From Chlamydiota bacterium (GTDB lineage Bacteria; Chlamydiota; Chlamydiia; Chlamydiales; Waddliaceae): a stretch of 8,906 nt of DNA. The notes under the pieces are model-generated. The model was not told the DNA's origin and made no database searches. It was given only the letters and a program-made list of their open reading frames with translations. Positions 8,786-8,906 of the stretch are shown one piece after another. Both the position numbers and the translations under genes were made by a program. The DNA lies in assembly GCA_011065005.1 (NCBI GenBank), contig JAAKFP010000074.1, forward strand, positions 1-8,906, given 5' to 3'. Every line of letters starts with the position of its first letter. Position 1 is the first letter of the stretch.

Positions 8786-8906
8786 TAAGGGCTCGTGCAG
8801 AAATAACTTCCGCATTTCTGCTAACACATCATCTTCATCTGCTTTGTTGCAAATTCTTGAAAACTAATAAGTTGTCTGCGAATTTGCGCCTCGCATCTGA
8901 AGCGCT
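8786..8906 (-). repeat. Interspersed repeat, copy B (inverted partner of 5620-5740), cut by the window edge
   Basis: This is the inverted counterpart of copy A, ungapped over 121 bases. The hairpin is slightly better here: GCAAATTC (8849-8856) with GAATTTGC (8880-8887), and inner AACT/AGTT (8862-8865 with 8870-8873). The T-A pair here corresponds to a C-G pair in copy A, a compensatory change. Identity continues to the last base, so the element probably extends beyond the window. It lies upstream of the TPR gene. Confidence 0.85.

Noticed and set aside
5620..8906. Composite transposon or invertible segment bounded by the two inverted repeats
   Set aside because: There is no transposase or recombinase, no target-site duplication is visible, and about 82% identity over 121 bases is poor for frequent recombination. 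The inverted layout may simply reflect two independent insertions.

Overview
The window looks like a chromosomal segment from a member of the Chlamydiae, most likely an environmental (non-Chlamydiaceae) lineage such as the Parachlamydia/Waddlia/Simkania group. The main evidence is the tightly coupled run kdsB-pyrG-yqgF(ruvX), which is the gene order I know from Chlamydia (where zwf follows), together with PyrG and KdsB sequences of chlamydial character. A proton-translocating transhydrogenase (pnt) next to it, and a long TPR protein of the kind common in amoeba-associated chlamydiae, fit that placement. Genus cannot be settled by eye.

Layout, left to right. Positions 1-392 hold no credible gene. 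They contain a GC-rich palindromic repeat at the extreme left and several smaller hairpins. A universal stress protein gene (477-923) is the only gene on the + strand. It converges on a minus-strand block reading kdsB (3756) > pyrG > yqgF (931), whose genes overlap by 4 and 8 bases. A 33-bp-stem hairpin made of CTTTGCGC-like octamers (3832-3905) and a short promoter region separate kdsB from the upstream minus-strand pnt block: pntAA (6883-5744), pntAB (5569-5297) and pntB (5281-3911). A good sigma70-type promoter, overlapped by a 12-bp inverted repeat, lies just before pntAA. Upstream again is a 560-residue TPR protein (8704-7022), transcribed in the same direction.

The most unusual feature is an approximately 121-base interspersed repeat present in two inverted copies: 5620-5740, inside the pnt operon between pntAA and pntAB, and 8786-8906, upstream of the TPR gene and running off the window edge. 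The copies align without gaps at about 82% identity by hand count. Both can fold into the same hairpin, with one compensatory base-pair change.

Functionally, the kdsB-pyrG-yqgF block combines CMP-Kdo synthesis for LPS (KdsB uses CTP, PyrG makes it) with a Holliday-junction resolvase-like/RNA-processing protein. The pnt block supplies NADPH from NADH using the proton gradient. The TPR protein is a possible host-interaction or scaffolding protein, but no secretion signal or enzymatic domain is visible. I found no CRISPR array, tRNA, rRNA, transposase or recognisable defence system, and nothing I could defend as a wholly new multi-gene system.
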